This document shows, piece after piece, positions 51,936-60,627 of a stretch of DNA of 64,000 nt. The stretch spans positions 1,302,001 through 1,366,000 of the forward strand of contig NZ_CP041040.1 in NCBI RefSeq assembly GCF_006385575.1. The letters are read 5' to 3'. The position numbers were made by a program, and so were the translations under genes. The stretch comes from Microbacterium foliorum (GTDB lineage Bacteria; Actinomycetota; Actinomycetes; Actinomycetales; Microbacteriaceae). The first letter of the stretch is position 1. Each line of letters starts with the position of its first letter. The notes below the pieces were generated by a model that was not told the origin of the DNA, did not search any database, and was given only the letters and a program-made list of their open reading frames with translations.

Positions 51936-53425
51936 GCAGATCCTTCACGGTCGGCCCCCGGTGCGGCCCAGGTCGAATCGGCAGGCGGCGCTGAGGGGGC
52001 CGGGGGAGCAGGAGGGGGCGAGTACGGGGGCGGCGCTGAGGCGCCCACGGGCGACTGAGGCGGGGTCGGTGCGACCGCTCCCGGGTACGGCGGCTGCGCC
52101 GGGTACGGCTGCCCCTGGTACTGCTGCCCTGCGTACGGCTGCTGCGCCGGGTACTGCTGCCCTGCGTACGGCTGTCCCTGGTACTGCTGCCCTGCGTACG
52201 GCTGTCCCTGGTACTGCTGCGCGTAGGGCGGCTGGCCCTGGTACGGCTGCGCCGGGTACTGCTGGGCGTAGGGCGGCTGCCCCGGGGACTGCTGCATCTC
52301 ATAGCCGGCGGGCGTCATGGTGGCCCACTCCGGAACCTGCTTCGGCGGCGGGGCGCTCGTGACGGCGCGTTCGGGGTCGACGACGAACGGATCGCCGAGC
52401 TGCTCGTCCGTCCATCCGAGATCGCGTCTCTCGACGTGACTGATCAGTGCCTGGTCGAGCCCCTCGTAGCGCATGCGGCTGTCGAGGTACACCAGAGTGC
52501 CGGCGGTGCTCTGCACCACGAGGGTGATGGCCTGCAGCACGAGCAGCAGGATCTGCGGGGCGAGGAGCGCGAAGACGAAGCCCATGATCGTGGCGGTGTC
52601 GGCAGAGCCGGTCGGGGCGATGATCGACCCGAGCATCGAGCTCACCAGGGAGACGGGCAGATTCACGAGCTGCATCGCGACACCCATGATGGCGCCGATC
52701 AGGAAGGTGACTCCCCAGGCGATCCAGAAACGGCCCCGGGTGAGGCGCCACGAGCGAACGAGTGCGTCGCGGAACTTCGCGCGCTCGAGGACGAGGATCG
52801 ACGGCACGAGGAGCAGCTTGGTCGTCAGCCAGACAGTGAGGGGGACGATCGCGAGCAGCAGCACCAGGACGAGGATGACGATGCCGCCGATGGCTTCGGC
52901 GGAACCGCCGAGCCCGCTCGCGACGAAGCCGGCGATGATGACGAACAGGATCACGATCACACCGAAGATGAAGATCACGGAGAGCGACGCGAATGCCGCC
53001 AGCCGCCAGAACGACGGGATCATCTTGCGCCAGAGGGTCTTGAGGCTCGCCTTCACCCCGATCGCGGCGAATCCGATCTCGGCTGCGACCACGCCCTGCA
53101 TCAGGGCGGTGAATGCGACGGACGCGAGACCCACGGCGATGCCGGCGACGATGTTCATCGCGATGGTGCCTGCGAAGACGGCCTCGAAGTCCGGAGAGGA
53201 CGGCGAGAGCGACTCGAGCCGAGTGAACGTCGTGACGAGCACGAAGCCCATCACCGTGGCGCTCAGCACGACGACCGCCAACTGGATCACGACGCCGAAG
53301 CCGAAGAGGACTTTGGGATTGTGCCGCAGCGCGACGAACGACTTGCTCAGCAGCATCCCGAAAGTCAGCGGATGCAGGGGAATGATGCCCTTCTTAGGGG
53401 CAGGGGTCCACGTCTGGCCGCTCAC
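51932..53425 (-). CDS. Polytopic membrane protein (glycerophosphodiesterase membrane-domain type) with Gln/Pro/Tyr repeat tail
   Basis: A 497-residue protein. Residues ~15-340 hold six to eight membrane helices with the pattern of GGPD membrane domains (FVALRHNPKVLFGFGVVIQL; FRDALVRSWRLTRGRFWIAW; QAITLVVQSTAGTLVYLDSR). Residues ~375-497 are a disordered cytoplasmic tail built from QPYAGQQYQG-like decapeptides and a Pro-rich end. I choose GTG 53425 because GGAGGGAG stands 5 bp before it; a GTG at 53461 would overlap the mtrA control region. It is the first gene of the MoxR-DUF58 operon and divergent from mtrA. Confidence 0.85.
   Translation of the reverse strand: MSGQTWTPAPKKGIIPLHPLTFGMLLSKSFVALRHNPKVLFGFGVVIQLAVVVLSATVMGFVLVTTFTRLESLSPSSPDFEAVFAGTIAMNIVAGIAVGLASVAFTALMQGVVAAEIGFAAIGVKASLKTLWRKMIPSFWRLAAFASLSVIFIFGVIVILFVIIAGFVASGLGGSAEAIGGIVILVLVLLLAIVPLTVWLTTKLLLVPSILVLERAKFRDALVRSWRLTRGRFWIAWGVTFLIGAIMGVAMQLVNLPVSLVSSMLGSIIAPTGSADTATIMGFVFALLAPQILLLVLQAITLVVQSTAGTLVYLDSRMRYEGLDQALISHVERRDLGWTDEQLGDPFVVDPERAVTSAPPPKQVPEWATMTPAGYEMQQSPGQPPYAQQYPAQPYQGQPPYAQQYQGQPYAGQQYQGQPYAGQQYPAQQPYAGQQYQGQPYPAQPPYPGAVAPTPPQSPVGASAPPPYSPPPAPPAPSAPPADSTWAAPGADREGSA
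52118..52210 (-). repeat. Tandem 30-bp DNA repeat coding for QPYAGQQYQG units
   Basis: A perfect 30-bp unit occurs twice head to tail (52151-52180 and 52181-52210). A third, 25-bp partial copy lies at 52118-52142, separated by a variant spacer. Looser related codons extend over about 52076-52290. The unit is in frame and adds ten residues per copy to the cytoplasmic tail. Confidence 0.9.
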
Positions 53426-53507
53426 CGGCACTCCCTCCGTCGTGCGCTCCCATCGTGTCACAAGACCCGTCGGCGCGTAGACATGGGGGCCGTGGTACTG
53501 AGTGCCA

Positions 53508-53513
53508 TAAGGT
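53508..53513 (+). promoter_or_regulatory. Probable leaderless -10 box of mtrA
   Basis: TAAGGT ends 7 bp before ATG 53521, with no Shine-Dalgarno site. Confidence 0.5.
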
Positions 53514-53520
53514 AACAGTT

Positions 53521-54201
53521 ATGACCTCACGCATTCTTGTGGTCGACGACGACACCGCGCTCGCCGAGATGATCGGCATCGTGCTGCGCACCGAGGGCTT
53601 CGAACCGGTGTTCTGCGCCGACGGTGCGCGGGCGGTCGATGAGTGGCGCACACAGCGCCCGGACCTCGTGCTGCTCGACCTGATGCTGCCCGGCATGGAC
53701 GGCATCGAGATCTGCTCGCGGATCCGCGCCGAATCCGGAGTCCCCGTCATCATGCTCACCGCTCGCAGCGACACGGCCGATGTGGTGCGAGGGCTCGAGG
53801 TCGGAGCCGACGACTACATCGTCAAGCCCTTCAATCCGAAGGAGCTCGTCGCGCGCATCCGAACGCGGCTGCGGCCCACGTCGCAGAACGTGGGGGAGCA
53901 GCTGCGAGTGGGAGACCTCACCGTAGACGTCGACGCCCACGAGGTGCGCCGTGGCACCGCTCCGATCGCTCTGACGCCTCTGGAATTCCAGCTACTGGTC
54001 GCTCTCGCCTCGAAGCCGCAGCAGGTGTTCTCGCGTGAGATGCTGCTCGAGCAGGTGTGGGGCTACCACTACAAGGCTGACACTCGGCTGGTGAACGTGC
54101 ATGTGCAGCGCCTGCGCGCCAAGGTCGAGCTCGACCCGGACAACCCCAAGATCGTCATGACGGTGCGGGGCGTCGGCTACCGTGCCGGGGGCGCGGGCTA
54201 G
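53521..54201 (+). CDS. mtrA: Response regulator MtrA
   Basis: A 226-residue OmpR-family regulator. The receiver domain is at 1-~120, with acidic pocket D9/D10/D11, phospho-acceptor D53 (VLLDLMLPGMDG), T80 and K102 (VKPF). A winged-helix DNA-binding domain occupies ~130-225 (LTPLEFQLLVALASKPQQVF; ADTRLVNVHVQRLRAKVE; VRGVGYRAG). The sequence and gene order mtrA-mtrB-lpqB identify it as the essential actinobacterial regulator of cell-wall metabolism and division. The frame stays open upstream, but ATG 53521 fits homologues and the promoter box. Confidence 0.96.
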   Translation: MTSRILVVDDDTALAEMIGIVLRTEGFEPVFCADGARAVDEWRTQRPDLVLLDLMLPGMDGIEICSRIRAESGVPVIMLTARSDTADVVRGLEVGADDYIVKPFNPKELVARIRTRLRPTSQNVGEQLRVGDLTVDVDAHEVRRGTAPIALTPLEFQLLVALASKPQQVFSREMLLEQVWGYHYKADTRLVNVHVQRLRAKVELDPDNPKIVMTVRGVGYRAGGAG

Positions 54202-54208
54202 GCCGACC

Positions 54209-55885
54209 ATGGCCGCGACCACAGCGACCACCACGGCGGTCGCTGTCATCCGCGACTGGCGTGGTTGGCCGAGCTTCCTTCGCGCGCTGTGGCGGAGCTC
54301 TCTGCGCTTCCGAACGCTGACGATCACACTTCTGCTCACGTCGACGGCGATTCTGATTACCTGCGTGACGATGGCTCTCGTGATCCAGAACGATCTGTTC
54401 GAGTCTCGCAAGAGCGAGGCGCTCGATGATGCAGCACGTTCGGTGAACCAGGCGCAGGCGACTCTCGACGCCACGGCGCTCGGCGACGACCCGGCAGCCC
54501 TGCCCGAACTGTGGGACAGCGTGCAGGAGGACCTGGGGCGCAACTCGACAGCTGAGGGTCTCGCCGGATTCCGCATGGACGTCGACCCGGACGTCGCGCT
54601 CAACGGTTTCACCGCAGGGCTCAGCGACAATCTGATCAGCTCCGGCCTCAGAAACAGGGTTGTCGAGTTCGACGACTGGCAGTCGTGGCAGTCCGTGCCG
54701 CTCGAGGTCGGCGGTCGAGAGGTGCCGGGAATCATCGTCGGACAGCAGCTGCGGGTGCCCGAGGCCGGTCCGTTCGAGATCTACTTCGCCTATGATCTCG
54801 CTGACGCCGACAACACTCTGGTCTTCGTGCAGCGCACCCTCTGGGTCGCCGGCATCGGCCTGGTCGCGATCGTCGCGGCGATCTCCTTCATCGTTCTCCG
54901 CACGGTGTCGACACCCATCGTCGAGGCTGCGGAGACCAGCGCGCGTCTGGCGTCCGGCGACCTCGGGGTGCGCATCGACGTGCACGGTGAAGACGAGATA
55001 GCCACGCTCGGCCGCTCCTTCAACGCCATGGCCGACAGCATCGAATCTCAGATCAAGGAACTGGGTGAGTTGTCGCTCGTACAGCAGCGCTTCGTCTCGG
55101 ACGTGTCGCATGAGCTGCGGACGCCACTCACCACGATCCGTCTCGCGGCTGACATGCTGAACGATCAGCGGGGCGAGTTCGACCCGACGACCGCACGCAC
55201 CACCGAGCTCCTGCACACGCAGGTGCAGCGGTTCGAGACGCTGCTGTCGGATCTGCTCGAGATCAGCCGCTACGACGCCGGTTCCGTGCAGCTCGAACTC
55301 GAGGCGACGAGTCTCGCGCACCTCGCCGAGGACATCATCGAGCAGATGCAGCCTCTCGCCGACGACCGGGGCAGCCAGCTGAGACTCGTGGCTCCAGGCG
55401 GGTACTCGCCCGTGGACATGGATCCGCGCAGAGTGCGACGGGTACTGCGCAACCTGATCGGCAATGCGATCGAGCACGGCGAGGGCAGGCCGATCGTGGT
55501 CACCGTCGACAGCAATCAGCATGCTGTGGCCGCCGGCGTCCGCGACTTCGGTCTCGGCATGGATCCGGCCGATGCGGAGAGGGTGTTCGACAGATTCTGG
55601 CGCGCGGACCCGTCTCGCCAACGCACTCTCGGGGGCACGGGGCTCGGGCTGTCGATCGCGCTCGGCGACGCGACTCTGCACGGCGGCTCACTCGACGTCT
55701 GGTCCGAGCTCGGGGTAGGCACGAACTTCGTCCTGACGCTCCCTCGCAGGGGCGACGCGACGGAGGGCCCCTCGCCCGTCCCGCTAGAGCCGCAGGAGAC
55801 CCTCGCCGACATCGATGACGCCACGCAGCCGATCCAGCTCGCCGACGTGCCGGCGGAGCTCTTCGATCGAGGGAGCATCGAATGA
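54209..55885 (+). CDS. mtrB: Sensor histidine kinase MtrB
   Basis: A 558-residue membrane kinase. Helix 1 is at ~40-62 (TLTITLLLTSTAILITCVTM), a ~150-residue extracytoplasmic sensor follows, and helix 2 is near 210-235. Then come a HAMP domain (TPIVEAAETSARLASGDLGV), the DHp helix with H301 (SDVSHELRTPLTTIR) and the HATPase with N-box LRNLIGNAIEHG, DFGLGMDP and GTGLGLSIA. It phosphorylates MtrA. It starts 7 bp after mtrA and overlaps lpqB by 4 bp. Interaction of its sensor domain with LpqB is known in mycobacteria and likely here. Confidence 0.96.
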   Translation: MAATTATTTAVAVIRDWRGWPSFLRALWRSSLRFRTLTITLLLTSTAILITCVTMALVIQNDLFESRKSEALDDAARSVNQAQATLDATALGDDPAALPELWDSVQEDLGRNSTAEGLAGFRMDVDPDVALNGFTAGLSDNLISSGLRNRVVEFDDWQSWQSVPLEVGGREVPGIIVGQQLRVPEAGPFEIYFAYDLADADNTLVFVQRTLWVAGIGLVAIVAAISFIVLRTVSTPIVEAAETSARLASGDLGVRIDVHGEDEIATLGRSFNAMADSIESQIKELGELSLVQQRFVSDVSHELRTPLTTIRLAADMLNDQRGEFDPTTARTTELLHTQVQRFETLLSDLLEISRYDAGSVQLELEATSLAHLAEDIIEQMQPLADDRGSQLRLVAPGGYSPVDMDPRRVRRVLRNLIGNAIEHGEGRPIVVTVDSNQHAVAAGVRDFGLGMDPADAERVFDRFWRADPSRQRTLGGTGLGLSIALGDATLHGGSLDVWSELGVGTNFVLTLPRRGDATEGPSPVPLEPQETLADIDDATQPIQLADVPAELFDRGSIE

Positions 55886-57609
55886 CGTCCACGACTCGGC
55901 GCACGCTGCGCGGGCTCGCGATCGCGGCCGCTGCGCTTCTTCTGTGCGCATGCACGGGTCTCCCGATGACGGGAGACGTGCAGCGGGGGATCCCGCTCGG
56001 CGCGCCTCCGGAGGGGCAGGACTTCCTCCCTCTGGCTTCGGACCCTGTAGACGGTGCGGGCCCTGAGGAGATCGTCGAGGGCTTCATGGAGGCCGCGATC
56101 ACTCCCGCTGACAACTGGGACAGCGCTCGGAGGTTCCTCACCCCCGAACTCGCCTCGACCTGGCGTCCGAACACGGGAGTGTCCATCGACGTGAGCGCAG
56201 CGACGCGCTCCTTCACCTCGAATCTCGACGATGACGAGGCCGATGACGAGGCCGATGACGGCGATACAGCGGACGTGCGGGTCGCGTTCGACCAGGTCGC
56301 GAGCGTCGACGCGACGGGAGCTTACTCCGAGGCGTTCGGGGCGTCGAACTCGGCCTTCGTGGTCGTGCGCACGAAGGGCCAGTGGCGGATCGCCGAGGCT
56401 CCGGACGGCGTCGTGATCGATGAGTCGAGGTTCTCGCGTGTCTACGACGACTACGCGTTGCAGTACTTCGACCAGACGTGGGAGCGGCTCGTCCCCGATG
56501 TGCGCTGGTTCCCCAGACGCGTCACGGTGGCCACGACCATCGCGCAGTCGCTGATCGGCGGTGCGCCGAGTCCGTGGCTCGACCCGGCGGTGCAGAGCGC
56601 GTTCCCGCAGGAGGTGCAGCTCGCGCGCGACTCCGTGCCGATCGACCAGGATCAGATCGCCGAAGTCGCGCTGAACCGCGCGGCGCTGAGTCTGGAACCG
56701 ACGACCCTCGCGCGCATGCGTACACAGCTTCAGGCAACCCTCGTTGCTGCGGGGGTGCAGATCGATCAGGTGCGCTTTACGGTCGATGGTCGGGCGCTGG
56801 AGGCCGGTGTCGTCGAGGTCGTCACCGATACGGCGGATGCGGGCAGCCTCGTCGTGAAGGACGGGACGTTCGGGATGCTGGTCGGTGGTGAGATCACCCC
56901 GATCCCCGGTGTCACGGATCAGATCCTCAACGCGGGTCAGCCCGTCACGGCGATCGATGTGTCGGCCGACAGCTCGCACGCGGCCGTGCAGCTGATCGAC
57001 GGGCATGTGTGGCTCGCCGGCGACGGCGGTTTCGATGAGCTCGATGCGCGCCCGTCGCTGGTGCGGCCGTCGATGGACCCCTACGACTACACCTGGTCGG
57101 TGCCGTCGAATGCGCCTGCCTCTCTGCAGGCGATCGGCAGCGACGTCGCCCCGCAGGCGATCGCGAATGCGTGGCCCGACGCATCGGCGGTCTCCGCGAT
57201 CCGAGTGTCGGCCGACGGCGCCAGGGTGGCTGCCGTCGTCGTGGTCGGAGGAGAGCGCTGGATCGTCGTCTCCTCGGTGGTCCGCGATGAGACGGGAGTG
57301 CCCACCGAACTCGGACCGACCGAGCCACTGGCGCAGCTCGACGGCAGCGCAGTGGGTCTCGTCTGGCTGGGAGCCGACCGCCTGGGCCTCCTGACCGACT
57401 CCGCCGACCGGATGGTCGTCACGCAGGTCGTCGGAGGACCGGGAGGGGCCGAAGTCGCTCCGACGGATGCAGTGTCCATAGCGGGCTCGCGAGCCGCCAC
57501 CGGTCTGCGGGTTCTGGCCGCGGACGGCGCCGTGTTCGCGCGAACCGGGTCGGCATGGAGCGAGTCGATCACCGGAGTCTCGCTTCTCGCCACCAGAGCA
57601 GGTCACTGA
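55882..57609 (+). CDS. lpqB: Lipoprotein LpqB (MtrB accessory protein)
   Basis: A 575-residue lipoprotein. The signal peptide is AIAAAALLLCACTGLP with lipobox LCAC and lipidated Cys24. A GerMN-like domain lies at ~190-320 (VTVATTIAQSLIGGAPSPWL; IDQVRFTVDGRALEAG), and a C-terminal beta-propeller-like half at ~330-575. In mycobacteria LpqB modulates MtrAB signalling at the outer face of the membrane. The gene overlaps mtrB by 4 bp. An Asp/Glu-rich stretch near residue 115 is coded by a short 12-bp DNA repeat. Confidence 0.95.
   Translation: MTSTTRRTLRGLAIAAAALLLCACTGLPMTGDVQRGIPLGAPPEGQDFLPLASDPVDGAGPEEIVEGFMEAAITPADNWDSARRFLTPELASTWRPNTGVSIDVSAATRSFTSNLDDDEADDEADDGDTADVRVAFDQVASVDATGAYSEAFGASNSAFVVVRTKGQWRIAEAPDGVVIDESRFSRVYDDYALQYFDQTWERLVPDVRWFPRRVTVATTIAQSLIGGAPSPWLDPAVQSAFPQEVQLARDSVPIDQDQIAEVALNRAALSLEPTTLARMRTQLQATLVAAGVQIDQVRFTVDGRALEAGVVEVVTDTADAGSLVVKDGTFGMLVGGEITPIPGVTDQILNAGQPVTAIDVSADSSHAAVQLIDGHVWLAGDGGFDELDARPSLVRPSMDPYDYTWSVPSNAPASLQAIGSDVAPQAIANAWPDASAVSAIRVSADGARVAAVVVVGGERWIVVSSVVRDETGVPTELGPTEPLAQLDGSAVGLVWLGADRLGLLTDSADRMVVTQVVGGPGGAEVAPTDAVSIAGSRAATGLRVLAADGAVFARTGSAWSESITGVSLLATRAGH
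56229..56260 (+). repeat. 12-bp tandem repeat within lpqB
   Basis: CGATGACGAGGC is repeated about 2.7 times, giving an acidic DDEADDEADD run in the protein. Confidence 0.9.
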
Positions 57610-57717
57610 GCTTGACTGCCTCTGCACGGCGGGCCGGTGAAAGCCGAGTCCCCCCAGGGCGCGCGCTCCGTGTCGGATCGTGATCGAAGTGCAGGGTCCG
57701 CGCGACATGATCGACGG

Positions 57718-58410
57718 ATGCTGTCGCATCTTCACACCCGCGCCATCGGCGTCGAGGTGCTCGCTCTCCTGCTCGCAGCGACCTGTGCAGGTTGCGACCG
57801 GCCAGAGACGCTGCTGTGCGACGTGTGTCGGCAGAGCATCCGAGCCGCACCCCTCGTGCGACGCACGCCGGCTGGTCTGCTCGTGCGCGCCGCCATGCCG
57901 TTCGAGTCGATCGCAGCCCGGTGCATCCGCAGGCTCAAGGATGACGGCGAGACGATGCTCGCGCGCCCGCTCGGAGCCGCGTTGAGCGAGGTGCTCGGCG
58001 GAGTCGACGAAGAACAGGCCGCGATCGATGATCCGGTGCGCCTGGTGCCGATACCGACGACGCGGGCTGCGTTCCGACGACGGGGCTACCGCGTGCCCGA
58101 GTTGCTGATCCGCCGAGCCGGTTCGGTGCCCGATCGCCTGCTCGCGTCGCAGGGCCGTCGCACGGATCAGCGCGGACTCGACTCGGCGAGCAGGGCGCAG
58201 AACGTGCGCGGGAGCATGCGATGGCGACCGAAGCCCGGGGGTGGGGCAGTCGTGCTGGTCGACGACGTCGTGACCTCGGGAGCGACTTTCGACGAAGCGG
58301 CTCGCACGCTGAGAGAGGCCGGGGTCCGGGTCGTGTCGGCGGTCGCGCTCGCCGCGACACCCCGTCTCGGCGAACGGAATGCGAACGCATCGGAGACACG
58401 CAGCAAATGA
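57718..58410 (+). CDS. ComF family phosphoribosyltransferase-like protein
   Basis: A 230-residue protein with an N-terminal zinc-type cysteine cluster (TCAGCDRPETLLCDVCRQSI), then a phosphoribosyltransferase domain. VRLVPIPTTRAAFRRRGY and QRGLDSASRAQNVRGSMRW are the ComF signatures, and AVVLVDDVVTSGATFDEAA is the PRPP-binding loop. ComF proteins are linked to DNA uptake in other bacteria, but the role in this lineage is unclear. ATG 57718 is chosen since the Cys cluster begins soon after; the frame is open back to 57637. It is placed between lpqB and hpf as in mycobacteria. Confidence 0.92.
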   Translation: MLSHLHTRAIGVEVLALLLAATCAGCDRPETLLCDVCRQSIRAAPLVRRTPAGLLVRAAMPFESIAARCIRRLKDDGETMLARPLGAALSEVLGGVDEEQAAIDDPVRLVPIPTTRAAFRRRGYRVPELLIRRAGSVPDRLLASQGRRTDQRGLDSASRAQNVRGSMRWRPKPGGGAVVLVDDVVTSGATFDEAARTLREAGVRVVSAVALAATPRLGERNANASETRSK

Positions 58411-58504
58411 CCCGTGACATCCGAGGTCAGGCGGACTACCGTTGGGGGTCACAAGGCGACCACGGTCCGCCCTTGGCCGGGAGGACCGGGACAAGGAGGC
58501 AGCA

Positions 58505-59161
58505 ATGGAAACGAGCATCGTTGGCGTCGGGGTGGGTATCACCGACCGATTCCGCACCGTTGTCGAGGAGAAGATCGCCAAGATCCAGACGTTCGCGTCG
58601 CGTGCGCAACGGCTGGATGTCAAGGTCACCCACCGGGTGTACCGCAACGGTCATGTACCGGATGAGACCGTCGAGCTGACGCTCGTCAGCAAGGGTCCTG
58701 TCGTCCGCGCCGAGGCCACGGACGGAGACAAGTTCGTCGCACTCGACATGGCCGTCGACAAGATGGCCGAGCAGCTTCGCCGGGCCAAGGAGAAGCGAGT
58801 CGACGGGCGCCAGCATCCGCGTGGGGCGCACTTCGAGAAGGAGAGCGGTGCGCTCGAGGGCATCGACGTCCAGCCGGCATCCGTGGAGGTCCTTCGCGCG
58901 GTCGCGACGGGCGCTGTGCCGATCCAGAACGACGACGACGAGGTCTACTCGCCGGTGGTCATCCGCACCAAGAACTTCGGAGCGGAATGGATGACCGTCG
59001 AAGAGGCCGTCGACCGGATGGAGCTGGTCGGGCACGACTTCTTCCTGTTCGTCGACGTGCGCACCGATCACCCGAGCGTCGTCTACCGACGCAAGGGCTG
59101 GGACTACGGCGTGATCGCGCTCGAGACGCAGGCTCCGCCCACTGAGGCGCTCGCCTCCTGA
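58505..59161 (+). CDS. hpf: Ribosome hibernation promoting factor, long form
   Basis: A 218-residue protein. The N-terminal domain (~1-105: SIVGVGVGITDRFRTVVEEK; VALDMAVDKMAEQLRRAKEK) binds the ribosome decoding region. A linker follows, and the C-terminal dimerisation domain (~155-215: VVIRTKNFGAEWMTVEEAVD; VGHDFFLFVD; GVIALE) drives 100S ribosome formation. The long form with both domains is usual in actinobacteria. AAGGAGG lies 5 bp before ATG 58505. A strong hairpin follows the stop codon. Confidence 0.95.
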   Translation: METSIVGVGVGITDRFRTVVEEKIAKIQTFASRAQRLDVKVTHRVYRNGHVPDETVELTLVSKGPVVRAEATDGDKFVALDMAVDKMAEQLRRAKEKRVDGRQHPRGAHFEKESGALEGIDVQPASVEVLRAVATGAVPIQNDDDEVYSPVVIRTKNFGAEWMTVEEAVDRMELVGHDFFLFVDVRTDHPSVVYRRKGWDYGVIALETQAPPTEALAS

Positions 59162-59170
59162 GGCTGATAT

Positions 59171-59208
59171 GACGACGGCCCGGTTCCAGAAGGAGCCGGG
59201 CCGTCGTC
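59171..59208 (+). terminator. Strong hairpin terminator after hpf
   Basis: A perfect 13-bp stem (59171-59183 with 59196-59208) and a 12-base loop begin 9 bp after the hpf stop. There is no U-tract. Being between convergent genes, it may also act for the minus-strand gene at 59227-60564. Confidence 0.75.
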
Positions 59209-59226
59209 GTGTCCTGATCGTGCGGG

Positions 59227-60564
59227 TCAGTCGAAGATCCCGTCGAGGATGCTTCCGATGACGAGACCGCCCAGAATCCCGGAGGCGACGTCGCTGCCCC
59301 CGCCGCGTCGGCCGCCACCGCTCCAGCCGCCGCCACCCCAGCCGTCGCCGCCGCCCCAGCCCTGGTCCTGCGGTCGGGACGAATCGATGTCACGCTGAGC
59401 GAGTTGCAGGGCTTCCGACGCGAGGTGCGCAACGCGTCGAGCGCTGACCAACGCCTCGTCGCGGGTCTCCTCCGCCGGGAGCAGATCCGAGAGGTCGACG
59501 CGCAGCCTCTCGGCCTCTGCGAGGCGAGTGCGGGCATCCGCGCCGATCCAGCCGCGGTGCCCTGCGATGAGTCCACGGGCGACGCCGAGCTGACGGTCCG
59601 CGTCATCGATCGCGTGCTGCACCTGCTGGATGCTGGGCAGCGGGTGCGCTTCACGGTGGCGGGCGGTGGCGATCGCGTCGTCGAGCGCGGTGTTCGCTTC
59701 GCGCAGCTGCGACAGCTCCGCGAAGGGGTCTCCCGGGGTGCCGGCGGGCGACAGTGCGCTGAGAGCGTCCTGCAGGGCGGAGACGGCGGCAGCGACGGCC
59801 GGTACCTGCGGCGCGGTCCGCGCAGCGATGAGGTCGTTGCGGGAGTCCGCGACGACCTCCGCGAGGGTCGATTCCGCGCGCAGCGCCTCGATCTCGAAAT
59901 CCTCCACGGCATCGAGCAGAGCGGATGCGCGGCGCGTCGCCTCGGTGGCGGTCTCGAGGGCGAGATTCGCCTCCTCGTTCTGCTTGGCGGCCCGACGCCG
60001 CTCCGAGACGGCGGCGCCATGAGTGGCGAAGGCGATCAGCTGCTCGGCCTCCGCAGCGCTGGCGGTGATCTGGTGCATCGCCGAGTCCGAGTAGCGAGAG
60101 GAGAGACGGGCGACGGTCTCGTTCGTGTGCGGGATCCGCGCGCTCAGCGTCTCGGCATCCGCTCGCACCTGGGCGATGACCTCCGGTGCTCGGCGCACCT
60201 TCGAGATCGATGTCGCGAGGTCCGATGTCTTCTCGTCGAGCAGATCCTGCGCCCAATCGCACAGCTGCATGATCCGCGCATTGCGGGTGCGGAGCTCCTC
60301 AGGAGTGTCGGGGATCTCATCGTGGTTGAGCTGGTGGAGCTGAAATGCCTCGCGCAGGTGAGTGCGCACGGCGCTCAGCGCCTTCTTCAGGTCACGAGTC
60401 AGCTGCTCGCCGAGCTCGGCCTCCGCGAACGCCAGTTCGTCGGAGGTGCTCCTGATGCGCTCGTCCGCAGACACGAGTGCCTGCTCTGCGCGGCGAGCCA
60501 GGTCGGCGTCCTGTGCGGCCAGTTGTTCCTGCTCGCGCTTGCGTCTGCCCCATATTCCAGCCAT
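59227..60564 (-). CDS. Long coiled-coil protein with Gly-rich tail, unknown function
   Basis: A 445-residue soluble protein. Residues ~5-385 are nearly continuous alpha-helical coiled coil rich in Ala, Glu and Arg. Residues ~393-425 are Gly/Trp/Ser-rich (GWGGGDGWGGGGWSGGGRRG), and the end, VASGILGGLVIGSILDGIFD, is a short hydrophobic segment. This tail resembles the C-terminus of actinobacterial TPM-domain (YgcG-like) proteins, but neither a TPM domain nor a signal peptide is present. TAGGAT lies 7 bp before ATG 60564. I do not recognise the family; a membrane-binding scaffold is possible. Confidence 0.75.
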   Translation of the reverse strand: MAGIWGRRKREQEQLAAQDADLARRAEQALVSADERIRSTSDELAFAEAELGEQLTRDLKKALSAVRTHLREAFQLHQLNHDEIPDTPEELRTRNARIMQLCDWAQDLLDEKTSDLATSISKVRRAPEVIAQVRADAETLSARIPHTNETVARLSSRYSDSAMHQITASAAEAEQLIAFATHGAAVSERRRAAKQNEEANLALETATEATRRASALLDAVEDFEIEALRAESTLAEVVADSRNDLIAARTAPQVPAVAAAVSALQDALSALSPAGTPGDPFAELSQLREANTALDDAIATARHREAHPLPSIQQVQHAIDDADRQLGVARGLIAGHRGWIGADARTRLAEAERLRVDLSDLLPAEETRDEALVSARRVAHLASEALQLAQRDIDSSRPQDQGWGGGDGWGGGGWSGGGRRGGGSDVASGILGGLVIGSILDGIFD

Positions 60565-60571
60565 AGGACTG

Positions 60572-60577
60572 ATCCTA
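60572..60577 (-). promoter_or_regulatory. Probable leaderless -10 box of the coiled-coil protein gene
   Basis: Minus-strand TAGGAT ends 7 bp before ATG 60564. Confidence 0.5.
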
Positions 60578-60627
60578 GTTTCCCGGGCGGCAACCCTGGC
60601 TGTGCATACGCTCCAGGCGAACTCCGC

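Noticed and set aside
52076..52290. Regularly spaced repeat that could look like a small CRISPR array
   Set aside because: Units are contiguous, in frame and code for QPYAGQQYQG; there are no unique spacers and no cas genes.
55516..58647. A 1043-codon minus-strand open frame opposite mtrB, lpqB, comF and hpf
   Set aside because: Shadow of four well-identified plus-strand genes; low-complexity Arg-rich translation.
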